Positions 36,207 through 45,755 of a stretch of DNA of 64,000 bases are shown piece after piece; position 1 is the first letter of the stretch, and each line of letters begins with the position of its first letter. The notes under the pieces are model-generated. The model did not search any database and was not told the DNA's origin. It worked only from the letters and a program-made list of their open reading frames with translations. This DNA comes from Actinomycetota bacterium (lineage in GTDB: Bacteria > Actinomycetota > Actinomycetes > Actinomycetales > Dermatophilaceae). The position numbers were made by a program, and so were the translations under genes. The DNA is taken from assembly GCA_020160805.1 (NCBI GenBank), contig JAIUPO010000013.1, positions 1 to 64,000 on the forward strand. Direction: 5' to 3'.

Positions 36207-37127
36207 TCAGCCGGCGTCTGGCTCGTCGGAAACCGATCGCAGGAATTGCTCGACATCGGCCGCCAACTCATCGGCCGAAGGGATCGGATTCGCTTGCGGC
36301 GTCAGCAGATTCGGCTTCTCACTGGCCTCGAGGAAGTTGTCGTACTGCCGCTCCAAGCCCTCAACCGCTGCGGCGATCTCCGGGTTCTGAGCAATCTCCG
36401 CTTCGATCTGAGCCCGACCCTCCGCCGCCGCCTGCACCAGCGCGTCATTGGGCAAGTTGAGCCCGGTCGCATCGACGATGGCGTTGAGCGCGGTGAGCGC
36501 GCCGTCGTGGAAGTCGGCCTGCGCGAGGTAGTGCGGCACGTGAACAGCGAAGCCGAGCGCGGAGTCGCCGGTCTCCCCCAGCCGCAGTTCCAGGAGGGCG
36601 GCCAAGCTCGAGGGGATCGTGACCTGCCCGAAGATCGGATTGCGTTCGCCGATCAGGGATTCGTCGGTCGCATGCGCGGTCAGCCCGACCGGCCGGGTGT
36701 GCGGCACCGCCATGGGGATGCCGTGCGCCGTCACCACGAGCGGATTGCGCAGGTGCGCCAGGATGACGCGGATCGCCTCGATCATCCGCTCCCACTGATA
36801 GTCCGGCTCGGGGCCGGCCAGCAGGTAATAGGTCGTCCCGTCGCGGTCCTTGAGCTGGTGCAGCAGCAGGGCCGGGTCGTCATACCCGATGTACTTGGTC
36901 TTCTCAAAGATCATCAGCGGGCGCCGGCCGCGCAGGTCGAGCAATTGGTCGAGATCGAAGCTCGCGACGACTTGCGCCGTGGACGCCTCCAGCAGGTGCC
37001 GAACCAGCAGTGACTGAACATTGCCGGCGTCGATGAAGCCACCGAGGCCGACGATCAGCACACCGGGCGGCAGCGCGCCGGGGTCGACGCCGGGCTCGAA
37101 GGAGAAGAGCTGGGTGGGGTCCTGCAC
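36207..37127 (-). CDS. PAC2 family (proteasome assembly chaperone-like) protein
   Basis: 306 residues. PAC2-domain features: PPGVLIVGLGGFIDAGNVQ near the N-terminus, YYLLAGPEPDYQWERMIEAI, THATDESLIG-type segment (GLTAHATDESLIGERN) and GFAVHVPHYLAQADF. In actinobacteria the role is unknown although the fold is shared with archaeal/eukaryotic proteasome assembly factors. GTG at 37127 has GGAAGG five bases upstream; a TTG six codons earlier is less likely. Ends five bases from the convergent polymerase gene. Confidence 0.88.
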   Translation of the reverse strand: MQDPTQLFSFEPGVDPGALPPGVLIVGLGGFIDAGNVQSLLVRHLLEASTAQVVASFDLDQLLDLRGRRPLMIFEKTKYIGYDDPALLLHQLKDRDGTTYYLLAGPEPDYQWERMIEAIRVILAHLRNPLVVTAHGIPMAVPHTRPVGLTAHATDESLIGERNPIFGQVTIPSSLAALLELRLGETGDSALGFAVHVPHYLAQADFHDGALTALNAIVDATGLNLPNDALVQAAAEGRAQIEAEIAQNPEIAAAVEGLERQYDNFLEASEKPNLLTPQANPIPSADELAADVEQFLRSVSDEPDAG

Positions 37128-37172
37128 GGCGGCCTTCCGGGTCAAGAGTTCATGGTTCTGGGGTCTGAACGC

Positions 37173-40100
37173 CTAGCGGGCCGAGTTGATTCCACCCTGT
37201 CCCGCCGTCGAGCGCACGTCGGCGATCGCCTTCTGCACGCGCTTCGCGCTCACGGGGTATGCCGTGCCGAGACCCTGCGCGAACAGCCCGACCCGCAGTT
37301 CCTCGATCATCCAATTGATCTGCGTGACGGGATCACTACCGCGCTCAACGGGCGGCAGGGACGCGAGCAGATCGGCATACGCCGCCTCGACGGGATCGAG
37401 CTGGTCGAGGAGCCGGCGGTCGCGGGCTGGGTCGGCGGCCGCCTTGGTGAGGCGCTGGTCGATGGCGCGCAGGTAGCGGGGCAGGTCGGGCAGGTGCGCG
37501 GCGCCGACGCGCGCGACGAAGCCTGGCCCGACGAGACCGTCGAGTTGCGCTCCGATGTCGGCCACCGTCGCTGCGAGATCCGGCCGGGTCATCGCGGCGA
37601 GCCGGCCGCGCAAGGCGTGCGCCTGCTCCACGAGCGGCCCGACGATGTGCACCATGGACAGGACCCGGCTGGCCGCGTGCGTGCGCACCGCCGCGAGCGC
37701 GATCTCGAATTGCTCGCGCGTCCGGATCTGCTGCGTCGGTCCGTCGGCGACGAGGTGATCGACGGCCGCCGCGAGGGCGTCGTCGAGCAGTGCCGGGACC
37801 GAGCCGTGGGGGGCGAGTTGCAGTTGAAGTTTGTCCCCGGTGCTGAGCCCCGCGAGGACGCGCTTCCATGGCGGATTGGTGGCGAGCAGCAGCAGCCGCC
37901 GGACCCCGAGGCGGTTCGCGGCGGCCGCGGCGGGCTGACTGGCGAGCACGCGCAGCGCCACGGAACTGCCCTCATCAACGAGCGCGGGATAGCCGATGAC
38001 GTCATGCGCACCGATGCGTCGGACATAAGTGTCAGGCACCGGCGTCTCCGGAAAAGTCGTCAGGCCTGCGCGCTCGATGGCCGCGCCGGCCTTCGCGACT
38101 CGACGCTTCACCTGCCCAGAAAGCTTGTCCCGCAGGGCATTTAGGTCCTTGCCGGTGCCGAGCTCCTCGCCGCGGTCGCCGATGACGACGAAGGTCATCC
38201 GCAGGTGTGGGGCGACCTTGGACCAGTCCCAGTCGGTGGGCGCGATGGCGATTCGCGTGTGCTCGCGCAGGACGCGCGCGATCTCCTCCGTGATCGCGCC
38301 ACCGTCCTGCCGGATCTCGCGCACGACATACCCCGCGTGGTTCGGGGCCGGCACGAAGTTGGTCCGCACGCCCTTGGGCAGCGACCGGATCAGGGCGGTC
38401 ACTAGGTCCTCACGCATCCCGGGGACCAGCCAGTCAAAGCCCTCGTCCGGCACCCGGTTCAGGACGGTCAGGGGTATGCGGACACTCACCCCGTCCTGTG
38501 GGCTGCCGGGATCGAACTGGTAGCTCAGGCGCAAGTCGAGGCCATCGACGGTCCAGGTGCCGGGGTAGTCCGCGCCGGCGACGCCCGAACCGTCCTCGCG
38601 GGTGAGGTCGGCCTCGGTGAACGTCAGGAGTTTGGGTCGATGCCGTTGCTCGCCCTTCCACCAGCGGTCGAAGTGCTGCGCCGAGACGATGCCGGGCGGG
38701 ATGCGCTCGTCGAAGAAGGCCGCGAGTTGCCGGTCGTCGGCCACGATATCGCGCCGGCGAGCCTTGTCCTCCAGCGCCTCAATCCGCTGCCGCAGAGCAC
38801 GATTCGCCTTGACGAAGGCGTGCTGGCTCTCCCAATCGTCCTCGACGAGGGCGTGCCGGATGAACAGATCACGGGACAGTTCAGGGTCTATGCGGCCGAA
38901 CTGGACGCTTCGGTCGACGACAAGGGGGACGCCATACAACGTGACCCGCTCGGTGGCGACAACACTGCCTTGCTTGCGCGACCAGCGCGGCTCGGAATAG
39001 TCGCGCTTGACCAGATGCGCCCCGGCCTGCTCGGCCCAGAGCGGGTCGATGCCGGCATTGACGCGCGCCCAGAGGCGCGAGGTTTCGACCAGCTCCGCGG
39101 CCATGACATATGCCGGTTGCTTGCGGAAGAGCGCCGACCCCGGGCTGATCGCGAAGCGTGCGCCGCGGGCGCCGAGATAGTCGCGGGTGGACTCATCGCG
39201 CAGGCCGAGGTGTGAGAGCAGTCCGGTGAGCAGGGCCTGATGAATGACATCCCAGGCGGGTTCGGCGTCGCGAGCGGCCGTGGCCCGGTCGGGGTCGATG
39301 CCTTGACTCTTGGCGGCCGAGCGCAGTTGCTGGTGCAGGTCCTGCCATTCGCGCACGCGCAAGTAGTGCAGGAACTCGCGCTGGCACATCCGGCGAAAAG
39401 CGCTGCTGGACAAGTCTTTTTGCTGCGTCTTGAGGTAGTTCCACAGGGTGAGGTAGCTGCCGAAATCGCTGCCTGGGACTTTGAATCGGGCATGCGCTTG
39501 ATCGGCCTGCGCCTGCTGCTCCGTGGGCCGTTCGCGTGGGTCTTGGATGGACAGGGCAGCGATGATGACGAGCACTTCGCGGGTGCAGCCGAGCTCGTCG
39601 GCGGCGATGAGCATCCGTCCCATCCGCGGGTCGACGGGCAGCCGGGCGAGGGTGCGGCCGATGCGCGTGAGGCGCTCGCCGCTTCTCGACATCCGGCCGC
39701 GTCCGCTCCCCCGCGGCTCCTCGTCTTGCAGGGCGTGGAGTTCTTTGAGCAGGCGCACGCCGTCGGCGATATTGCGGTGATCCGGCGGGTCGATGAAGGG
39801 AAAGCGCGCCACCTCGCCGAGCCGCAGGCTGGTCATCTGCAAGATGACGGCGGCGAGCGAGGTACGCAGGATCTCCGGCTCGGTGAACTCGGGGCGGGCG
39901 TCGTGGTCTTCCTCGGCATACAGGCGGATGCAGATGCCGTCGGCGAGCCGGCCACACCGGCCCGCGCGCTGCTTGGCGCTGGCCTGGCTGATCGGCTCGA
40001 TCGGCAGCCGCTGGACCTTCAGCCGCTGCGAATACCGCGAGATGCGCGCGGTGCCGGTGTCCACGACATACCGGATGCCCGGGACCGTCAGCGAGGTCTC

Positions 40101-41006
40101 GGCGATATTCGTCGCGAGGACGATCCGCCGCCCCGTATGCCGGGCGAAGACCCGGTGCTGCTCGGCGGCGGAGAGCCGCGAGAAGAGGGGGACGATCTCA
40201 GTGGCGGGCAACTTCATACCAGCCAATGCGTCTGCGGCATCACGGATTTCGCGCTCGCCCGAGAGGAAGATGAGGATGTCGTGGTCGCCATCTTCGTGGC
40301 CGGTCGCCTCGGTCCACAGTTCCTCGACGGCCTCGCAGATTCCGGTCAGTTGATCGACCGCGGCACCGTCGGCGTCGAGGAGCGGGCGGTAGCGGATCTC
40401 GACGGGATAGGTGCGCCCGGACACCTCGATGACCGGGACCGGCCGGCCCGGCGCGGCGAAGTGCTCGGCGAAGCGCTGGGGGTCGATGGTGGCGGAGGTG
40501 ATGACGACTTTGAGGTCCGGCCGGCGCGGGAGGAGCCGTTTGAGGTAGCCGAGGATGAAGTCGATATTCAGGCTGCGTTCGTGGGCCTCGTCGATGATGA
40601 TCGTGTCGTAGGCGCGCAGGTCGCGATCGCGCTGCAATTCGTTGAGCAGGATGCCGTCGGTCATCACCTTGACGACCGTCTCGGGCGATGAAGTGTCGGT
40701 GAATCGCACCTGGTAGCCGATTAGGCCGCCAAGTTCGAGCCCGAGTTCGTGGCTGATCCGCTCGGCCACCGAGCGGGCGGCGATCCGGCGGGGCTGAGTC
40801 AGTGCAATCCGCCCACCCGTGCCGCGGCCGATCTGCAGGGCGATCTTCGGGATCTGGGTCGTCTTGCCCGAGCCCGTCTCGCCGGCGATGACGACGACCT
40901 GGTGCTCCCGCATCGCCTCGGCGATCTCGTCGACGCGCTCGACGACCGGCAGATTGGCGGGGAAGTTCAGGTCCGGGAGGTCGAGTCGCCGCCCCTCCAC
41001 AGTCAC
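37173..41006 (-). CDS. hrpA: ATP-dependent RNA helicase HrpA
   Basis: 1277 residues, normal for HrpA. DEAH-box helicase: Walker A GETGSGKTTQIPK (~40-52), DEAH in IIIDEAHERSLN, motif III VITSATID, motif VI QRAGRCGR, then HA2/OB domains and the long C-terminal DUF3418 region. HrpA rescues stalled or collided ribosomes in E. coli (established there; assumed here). GTG start with TAGACT six bases upstream, so probably leaderless. Confidence 0.94.
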   Translation of the reverse strand: MTVEGRRLDLPDLNFPANLPVVERVDEIAEAMREHQVVVIAGETGSGKTTQIPKIALQIGRGTGGRIALTQPRRIAARSVAERISHELGLELGGLIGYQVRFTDTSSPETVVKVMTDGILLNELQRDRDLRAYDTIIIDEAHERSLNIDFILGYLKRLLPRRPDLKVVITSATIDPQRFAEHFAAPGRPVPVIEVSGRTYPVEIRYRPLLDADGAAVDQLTGICEAVEELWTEATGHEDGDHDILIFLSGEREIRDAADALAGMKLPATEIVPLFSRLSAAEQHRVFARHTGRRIVLATNIAETSLTVPGIRYVVDTGTARISRYSQRLKVQRLPIEPISQASAKQRAGRCGRLADGICIRLYAEEDHDARPEFTEPEILRTSLAAVILQMTSLRLGEVARFPFIDPPDHRNIADGVRLLKELHALQDEEPRGSGRGRMSRSGERLTRIGRTLARLPVDPRMGRMLIAADELGCTREVLVIIAALSIQDPRERPTEQQAQADQAHARFKVPGSDFGSYLTLWNYLKTQQKDLSSSAFRRMCQREFLHYLRVREWQDLHQQLRSAAKSQGIDPDRATAARDAEPAWDVIHQALLTGLLSHLGLRDESTRDYLGARGARFAISPGSALFRKQPAYVMAAELVETSRLWARVNAGIDPLWAEQAGAHLVKRDYSEPRWSRKQGSVVATERVTLYGVPLVVDRSVQFGRIDPELSRDLFIRHALVEDDWESQHAFVKANRALRQRIEALEDKARRRDIVADDRQLAAFFDERIPPGIVSAQHFDRWWKGEQRHRPKLLTFTEADLTREDGSGVAGADYPGTWTVDGLDLRLSYQFDPGSPQDGVSVRIPLTVLNRVPDEGFDWLVPGMREDLVTALIRSLPKGVRTNFVPAPNHAGYVVREIRQDGGAITEEIARVLREHTRIAIAPTDWDWSKVAPHLRMTFVVIGDRGEELGTGKDLNALRDKLSGQVKRRVAKAGAAIERAGLTTFPETPVPDTYVRRIGAHDVIGYPALVDEGSSVALRVLASQPAAAAANRLGVRRLLLLATNPPWKRVLAGLSTGDKLQLQLAPHGSVPALLDDALAAAVDHLVADGPTQQIRTREQFEIALAAVRTHAASRVLSMVHIVGPLVEQAHALRGRLAAMTRPDLAATVADIGAQLDGLVGPGFVARVGAAHLPDLPRYLRAIDQRLTKAAADPARDRRLLDQLDPVEAAYADLLASLPPVERGSDPVTQINWMIEELRVGLFAQGLGTAYPVSAKRVQKAIADVRSTAGQGGINSAR

Positions 41007-41012
41007 CGCGTC

Positions 41013-41018
41013 AGTCTA
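41013..41018 (-). promoter_or_regulatory. Leaderless -10 of hrpA
   Basis: TAGACT on the minus strand followed by six bases and the GTG start. Confidence 0.5.
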
Positions 41019-41109
41019 GGCGCCCGCCTCCCGGGCTGGCCGCTGGTTTCTGCCGCACGCCCGCGTCGGCCGCGGCGGCGTCGGCGGCGGCGTCGCCCGG
41101 CCCCGCGGG

Positions 41110-41176
41110 CTACAGGTATGCCGCCCGCGAGCCGACTCGTGAGCGTGCGGCGCGCGGGCGGGCGGCATACCTGTAG
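41110..41176. repeat. REP-like palindrome, copy 1
   Basis: Perfect 19-bp arms: CTACAGGTATGCCGCCCGC at 41110-41128 and its complement at 41158-41176, around a 29-base middle containing ACTCGTGAGCGTGCGGC. A near copy lies at 42314-42381. Located between the divergent hrpA and AbiEi/DUF559 genes. Confidence 0.85.
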
Positions 41177-41293
41177 CTCGGCGGGCCGGAGTGAGCGGCA
41201 GCACGCGCACCTCCACCGGACGGGACAGCGGGTTATCCACAGGCCTACCACGGGCGACCAGCACGATCGGGCCGGCCGCGGCACGCTGGAGGC

Positions 41294-42220
41294 ATGTCCG
41301 TTGCCGCCACCCTGGGTCACCTCGGTGGGTGCGCTACGGCCGGGCAGTTGCGGCGGCGGCACTCCAAGCGGGCGATCCGCGGCGCCGTGCTGAGCGGGGA
41401 GATCCTGCACCCGGCACGCGGTCGCTATGTTGTCGCAGAGGTCGCCGCGCACCGGCAGCAGGCGTATGCCGCATGCTCCGTCCTCTCCCACGTCAGCGCG
41501 GCTTTGGAGCACGGGTGGGCCGTGAAGAATGTGCCCGAGCGAGCCTGGATCGTCGTCTCACCCGGCCGGTCCCTGCCGAATCGGGAGACATTCGCCCACG
41601 TCAGCTGGGCGGGGACCTCGCCCGCCGAGCGCGCGGCCGGCGTCACCGCTCCGCTGCGGACGGTGATCGACTGCTGCCGGGTGCTGCCGCGCGACGAAGC
41701 GCTGGCCGTTGCCGATTCGGCGCTTCGAGCCCGCGCGATCACCCGAGCGCAGCTGCGTGCTGCTGCGCTCGGCGCTCGTGGACAAGGGGCGGGCACGCTG
41801 CGGTGGGTGGCCGCTCACGCCGACGCTCGCGCTGCCAACCCTTTCGAGTCAGTGCTGCGCGCCATCCTGTTGACCATTCCGGGGCTCGACCTGCGTCTGC
41901 AGCATGTGATCGCGGAGCCTGGGCTGTTCGCCATCGTTGACCTGGCGGATCCGATCCTTCGCTTGGCCATCGAAGCCGAAGGCTTTGAGCACCACGGGAC
42001 CCGGGGCGGGCTGGTGCGTGATGCCCGCCGCTATAGCGAACTCGCGATCTACAACTGGAGCCTGGTGCGTTTCGTCTGGGTCGATGTGATGTTTCATCCG
42101 GACTGGGTGCGCTGGGTTGTGGAGAGTTGGCTCGCAAACCGTTCGGGCGCACCGATGCCAGTCCGTCCCCACGATGTCCCCGCTGTGCGAGACCGGCAAC
42201 CAGCCCGCGCCGCCGGCTGA
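41294..42220 (+). CDS. AbiEi-type HTH plus DUF559 endonuclease-fold protein
   Basis: 308 residues. N-terminal region (~1-60) resembles the winged-HTH found in AbiEi-family antitoxin-domain proteins (GHLGGCATAGQLRRRHSKRA; LHPARGRYVV). The C-terminal ~100 residues form a DUF559/Vsr-like PD-(D/E)xK pattern: FESVLRAIL, then AIVDLADP and LAIEAEGFEHHG with candidate catalytic Glu/Asp residues. Such proteins are common orphan genes in actinobacteria; function unknown, possibly DNA-targeting. ATG with GGAGG close upstream. Bracketed by two copies of a palindromic repeat. Confidence 0.75.
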   Translation: MSVAATLGHLGGCATAGQLRRRHSKRAIRGAVLSGEILHPARGRYVVAEVAAHRQQAYAACSVLSHVSAALEHGWAVKNVPERAWIVVSPGRSLPNRETFAHVSWAGTSPAERAAGVTAPLRTVIDCCRVLPRDEALAVADSALRARAITRAQLRAAALGARGQGAGTLRWVAAHADARAANPFESVLRAILLTIPGLDLRLQHVIAEPGLFAIVDLADPILRLAIEAEGFEHHGTRGGLVRDARRYSELAIYNWSLVRFVWVDVMFHPDWVRWVVESWLANRSGAPMPVRPHDVPAVRDRQPARAAG

Positions 42221-42313
42221 ACCCTCACGTCGTCCTTGGCCACCGACACCCCGCGGATGCGCCAGAACCTCGGTGTTCACCTGCCGCCGGGAACCAGCCC
42301 GCGGCCCTACCGA

Positions 42314-42381
42314 CTACAGGTATGCCGCCCGCCCGCCTACCCGTGAGCCTGCGGCGGGCGCTGCGCGCGGCATACCTGTAG
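42314..42381. repeat. REP-like palindrome, copy 2
   Basis: Left arm 42314-42332 is identical to the left arm of copy 1; the right arm ends CGGCATACCTGTAG (to 42381) and pairs over 15 bases. The middle contains CCCGTGAGCCTGCGGC, matching copy 1 at most positions, and both copies are followed by CTCG(G/T)CGGGCC. Lies between the convergent DUF559 and metY genes. Confidence 0.8.
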
Positions 42382-42495
42382 CTCGTCGGGCCGCCGCGTG
42401 CACGCTTTCGGCATCCGGAGAGAAACGAGTGACGGATGGGGCGGGTGGGGTCGGCGGTGGGTGGGCGGCGCGGCGGGGCGCGGGTGGGGTCGGCG

Positions 42496-43812
42496 TCAGG
42501 CGCGGGCGGCGGCGAAGCCTTGCTCGAGGTCCGCGATGATGTCGTCGCGGTGCTCGATGCCGACGGCCAGGCGGATCAGGCCGGGCGTGACGCCGGCCTT
42601 GAGGCGGTCCGCGTCGCCGCCTTGGCTGTGCGTCGTCGAGGCCGGGTGGATCACCAGCGAGCGGACGTCGCCGATATTCGCGACATGCGAGTGCAGGCTC
42701 AGCCCCTCGACGAACTTCTTGCCCGCCTCGAGCCCGCCGGCGATCTCGAAGCCGATGACCGCGCCGGCGCCCTTCGGTGCGTATTTGTCGGCGCGCTCCT
42801 TACCCGCGTCACCCTCGTGGGAGGCCCAGCGCACCGATTCGACCTGTGGGTGTCCCGCCAGATAGGCGATGACCTCGCGAGTGTTGTCCAGGTGCCGGTC
42901 CATGCGCAGGCTGAGCGTCTCGATGCCCTGCTGGATGAGGAAGGCATTGAAGGGCGAGACCGCGCAGCCGAGGTCGCGCAGCAGTTGCACGCGCGCCTTG
43001 AGGATGTAGGACAGATTCGCGCCGAAGGGCGAGCCGACGCCGAGGTCGGGGCCGAAGCGCAGGCCGTGGTAGCTCTCGTCGGGCTCGTTGTAGTTCGGGT
43101 ACTTCGCCGGGTCCTTCGTGTAGTCGAAGGTCCCGCCGTCGATGATCACGCCGGCGATCGAACTGCCATGTCCGCCAAGGTATTTGGTCGCGGAGTGCAG
43201 CACGACATCGGCGCCCCACTCAAGAGGGCGGATGAGGTATGGCGTGGCGATGGTGTTGTCGACAACCAGCGGCACGCCGGCGGCATGGGCGACGCCCGCA
43301 ACGCCCTCGATGTCCAGGACGTCGGCCTTCGGGTTCGCGATGGACTCGCCGAAAAGCACCTTGGTGTTCTCGCGGATTGCACCCCGCCATTCGTCGAGAT
43401 TCGCCTGGTCTTCGATGAAGGTGACCTCGATGCCCATCTTGGCGAAGGTGTGCTTGAGCAGGTTGAAGGTGCCGCCATAGAGCGCCGCACTGGCGACGAT
43501 GTGATCGCCGGCCTCCGCGATGTTCAGCAGACCGAGAGTGGTCGCCGACTGCCCCGAGGACACCAGCAGCGCCGCGACGCCGCCTTCCAAAGCAGCCAAT
43601 CGCTGCTCCACGGCATCCTGGGTCGGGTTCATGATCCGGGTGTAGATATTCCCGAATTCCTTGAGCGCGAACAGATTTGCCGCGTGGTCGGTGTCCTTGA
43701 AGACGTATGACGTGGTCTGGTAGATCGGCAGCGCCCGGGCCCCAGTCGTCGGATCGGGTTGCTGGCCGGCGTGCACCTGCTGCGTCTCGAACTTCCAGTC
43801 GCTCTCGCTCAT
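42496..43812 (-). CDS. metY: O-acetylhomoserine sulfhydrylase MetY
   Basis: 438 residues. PLP enzyme of the Cys/Met metabolism family; makes homocysteine from O-acetylhomoserine and sulfide. The PLP lysine is in HSATKYLGGHG; other motifs are VSSGQSATTLGLLNIAEAGD and VVDNTIATPYLIRP. Length (438) and the insertion after the Lys (FDYTKDPAKYPNYNEPDESY) fit the MetY branch rather than MetB. ATG with GAAGGAGA upstream. I saw no SAM riboswitch in its 126-base leader. Confidence 0.92.
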   Translation of the reverse strand: MSESDWKFETQQVHAGQQPDPTTGARALPIYQTTSYVFKDTDHAANLFALKEFGNIYTRIMNPTQDAVEQRLAALEGGVAALLVSSGQSATTLGLLNIAEAGDHIVASAALYGGTFNLLKHTFAKMGIEVTFIEDQANLDEWRGAIRENTKVLFGESIANPKADVLDIEGVAGVAHAAGVPLVVDNTIATPYLIRPLEWGADVVLHSATKYLGGHGSSIAGVIIDGGTFDYTKDPAKYPNYNEPDESYHGLRFGPDLGVGSPFGANLSYILKARVQLLRDLGCAVSPFNAFLIQQGIETLSLRMDRHLDNTREVIAYLAGHPQVESVRWASHEGDAGKERADKYAPKGAGAVIGFEIAGGLEAGKKFVEGLSLHSHVANIGDVRSLVIHPASTTHSQGGDADRLKAGVTPGLIRLAVGIEHRDDIIADLEQGFAAARA

Positions 43813-43938
43813 GACCGAGTCTCCTTCTCGCATTCCGGCGGTCGCTGCCCACCTTGCCCGAGGTGTCAGCATTCGGGATCGTCGTCTCCCATGCCGGACC
43901 AGCCGCCCAGGCAAGCGGGGCGTGGCAGGATCGAGGGC

Positions 43939-44367
43939 ATGACGACATACCGCCCCAGCCCCTCTGAGTGGGTCCGCAATCAGGTTGCCGCGATCGAGGC
44001 TGCCGGCACCACGGAGGCCGCCGATATCCAAGGCATGCGTGTGGTGCTGCTGACCATGACCGGCCGCAAGTCCGGCGACACCCTCAAGGTGCCGCTCATG
44101 CGCGTTGAGCACGACGGCCTCTATGCCGCCGTCGCCTCCAAGGGCGGCGCCCCCGACCACCCGCAGTGGTACTTCAATCTCCAGGCCCAGCCGGACATTT
44201 CGCTCCAGGACGGCACGCTGGATCGGCCCGTCCGGGCGCGGGAACTTCAGGGCGCGGAGCGCGAGCAGTGGTGGGAGCGGTGCGTCGCCGCCTTCCCGCC
44301 GTATGCGGAGTACCAGACCAAGACGGACCGGCTGATCCCGGTCTTCGTCCTGGAGCCGCGCGCCTGA
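43939..44367 (+). CDS. Nitroreductase family deazaflavin (F420)-dependent oxidoreductase
   Basis: 142 residues. DDN-type split-barrel protein: TMTGRKSGDTLKVPLMRV, then YAAVASKGGAPDHPQWYFNL, the family hallmark. It probably uses F420H2 to reduce an unidentified substrate; presence implies F420 synthesis in the organism (inference). ATG at 43939. Ends four bases before the convergent membrane-protein gene. Confidence 0.88.
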   Translation: MTTYRPSPSEWVRNQVAAIEAAGTTEAADIQGMRVVLLTMTGRKSGDTLKVPLMRVEHDGLYAAVASKGGAPDHPQWYFNLQAQPDISLQDGTLDRPVRARELQGAEREQWWERCVAAFPPYAEYQTKTDRLIPVFVLEPRA

Positions 44368-44371
44368 TCCG

Positions 44372-44803
44372 TCAGCGCGGGTGGGTGCCGCGGCGCAGCC
44401 ACCACAGCCCGACGATGGGCAGGATCAGCGGGACGTAGCCATAGCCGGAGCCGAAGTGGCTCCACACCGTCTTGTCCGGGAAGGCATCGGGCACGACATA
44501 TGACGCGAGCCCCACCACGAGCACGCCCGCCAGTTCGATGGAGATCGCCCCCGTGGCCAAGGCGCGCCGTGAGGTCGCCAGGGCAAAAGTCGCGACGATA
44601 TAGATCAGCGCCGCTACGGCGGATAGGAGGTACGCGACCGGCGCCCGATCGAAATACTCCATGATCTGCAGCACGGAGCGGCCGGTTGCCGCGAGGGCGA
44701 GCACGGCATACAAGGCGACGATGAGTCGTCCAGGACCTGCTCCCGTCGGCGGCGCCGCCCCGTCGACGACCGGGGCGGTGCGGGTGGGCTCAGGCGCGGC
44801 CAT
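44372..44803 (-). CDS. Four-helix integral membrane protein
   Basis: 143 residues. Four predicted helices: LIVALYAVLALAATGRSVL (~27-45), VAYLLSAVAALIYIVATFAL (~56-75), AISIELAGVLVVGLASYVV (~86-104) and YVPLILPIVGLWWL (~123-136). Unknown function. Its start lies 14 bases inside the preceding membrane-protein gene, so the two are coupled and may form a complex. Confidence 0.75.
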   Translation of the reverse strand: MAAPEPTRTAPVVDGAAPPTGAGPGRLIVALYAVLALAATGRSVLQIMEYFDRAPVAYLLSAVAALIYIVATFALATSRRALATGAISIELAGVLVVGLASYVVPDAFPDKTVWSHFGSGYGYVPLILPIVGLWWLRRGTHPR

Positions 44804-45158
44804 ACAGGTTCCAGATCTGGGCGATGCGGGAGGTCATCACGGCGACCGTGAATGCGGCGACGACCATGACGCCCATCGCCCACCGGGTCTTCTCCCGGAT
44901 CGCGAGCAGGGTCGCGAAGATCGGGACGACGGGCAGGCTCAGGGCATAGGCGAGGAAGGTCGCGCCTTCGGAGCTGGGGTCGATGCCGCGAAAGTTCTTG
45001 GCGGACAGCACAGCGAGGACGATCAGGCCGATCTCGGTCAGGACCGTCAGCGCCAGCAGCGCGTCATTGATCAGCTTGCCGCGCAGCGCGAAGACCGCGG
45101 ACAGCAGCAGCCACGCGACCGACAGCGCGATCACGCCGATGCTGACAGGGATGAGCAC
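44790..45158 (-). CDS. Integral membrane protein
   Basis: 122 residues, four predicted helices (first SIGVIALSVAWLLLSAVFAL; last WAMGVMVVAAFTVAVM). No family recognised. It overlaps the downstream 143-residue membrane gene by 14 bases and lies 57 bases after a third small membrane gene; the three form a likely operon. Confidence 0.75.
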   Translation of the reverse strand: MLIPVSIGVIALSVAWLLLSAVFALRGKLINDALLALTVLTEIGLIVLAVLSAKNFRGIDPSSEGATFLAYALSLPVVPIFATLLAIREKTRWAMGVMVVAAFTVAVMTSRIAQIWNLYGRA

Positions 45159-45215
45159 CCCAGGAGCCTACGTCCCGGTGACGCAGCGCCCCAATCAGAC
45201 CTGCGCACCACGCGC

Positions 45216-45596
45216 TCAGCCGTTCGCGCCGATCACGAGGTAGCCCTGCGCCGCCATCATGATGCCGACGACCACCCAGGTGCGCGGCGGATGATGCACG
45301 CCGTACTTGACCTGGTCGAGCACCAGAACACCCAACTGCAGCAAAACGATCCACCCGAAGGTGACCACGGCGAGTTCGGCGAACTGCAGCGCCGAGGCAT
45401 ACACCCAAAAGAGCAGAACCATCGACACCATGCCGAGGCCGAGCATCGACGCCGAGCGATGCAACATCCACTCCTTGGCGGCATAGGCACCCACGAGGTC
45501 CAGCGCAGCCAGACCTGCCATGGCGATCGTCGCGTTGAGCACGAAGGGCCAGGTGGACGGCAACTTCAACATCGGCACCACGTCCATCGCGGTCAC
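45216..45596 (-). CDS. Integral membrane protein
   Basis: 126 residues with three or four helices (FVLNATIAMAGLAALDLVGA; MLGLGMVSMVLLFWVYASAL; VTFGWIVLLQLGVLVL). Unknown function. GTG at 45596 has GGAGG eight bases upstream; the long open frame further upstream lies opposite the GH13 gene and is discarded. Confidence 0.72.
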   Translation of the reverse strand: MTAMDVVPMLKLPSTWPFVLNATIAMAGLAALDLVGAYAAKEWMLHRSASMLGLGMVSMVLLFWVYASALQFAELAVVTFGWIVLLQLGVLVLDQVKYGVHHPPRTWVVVGIMMAAQGYLVIGANG

Positions 45597-45755
45597 AACG
45601 CACCCCTCCATGCCATGTGCGCCTGGCCTGGTGCTGGGCGCCCTGTCAGCAGGACAGAGTGCCGCCGACTCCGGGTGATACACCCCCCTCTTGCGAAGGT
45701 CGCGCGCGCACGGCATACGGTGGGATGCCCGAACCCCAGCCAGCAAAGGACGACC

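Noticed and set aside
34794..37013. 739-codon plus-strand open frame overlapping the polymerase and PAC2 genes
   Set aside because: Out-of-frame shadow of the polymerase gene running into the antisense of PAC2; no domain signal.
41225..41245. DnaA box-like TTATCCACA near 41235, and similar single sites near 32577
   Set aside because: Isolated copies without clustering, dnaA/dnaN or AT-rich DNA; not evidence for a chromosomal origin.
43813..43938. SAM riboswitch upstream of metY
   Set aside because: Looked for SAM-type aptamer cores in the leader; only a short GC-rich hairpin and a normal ribosome site are seen.
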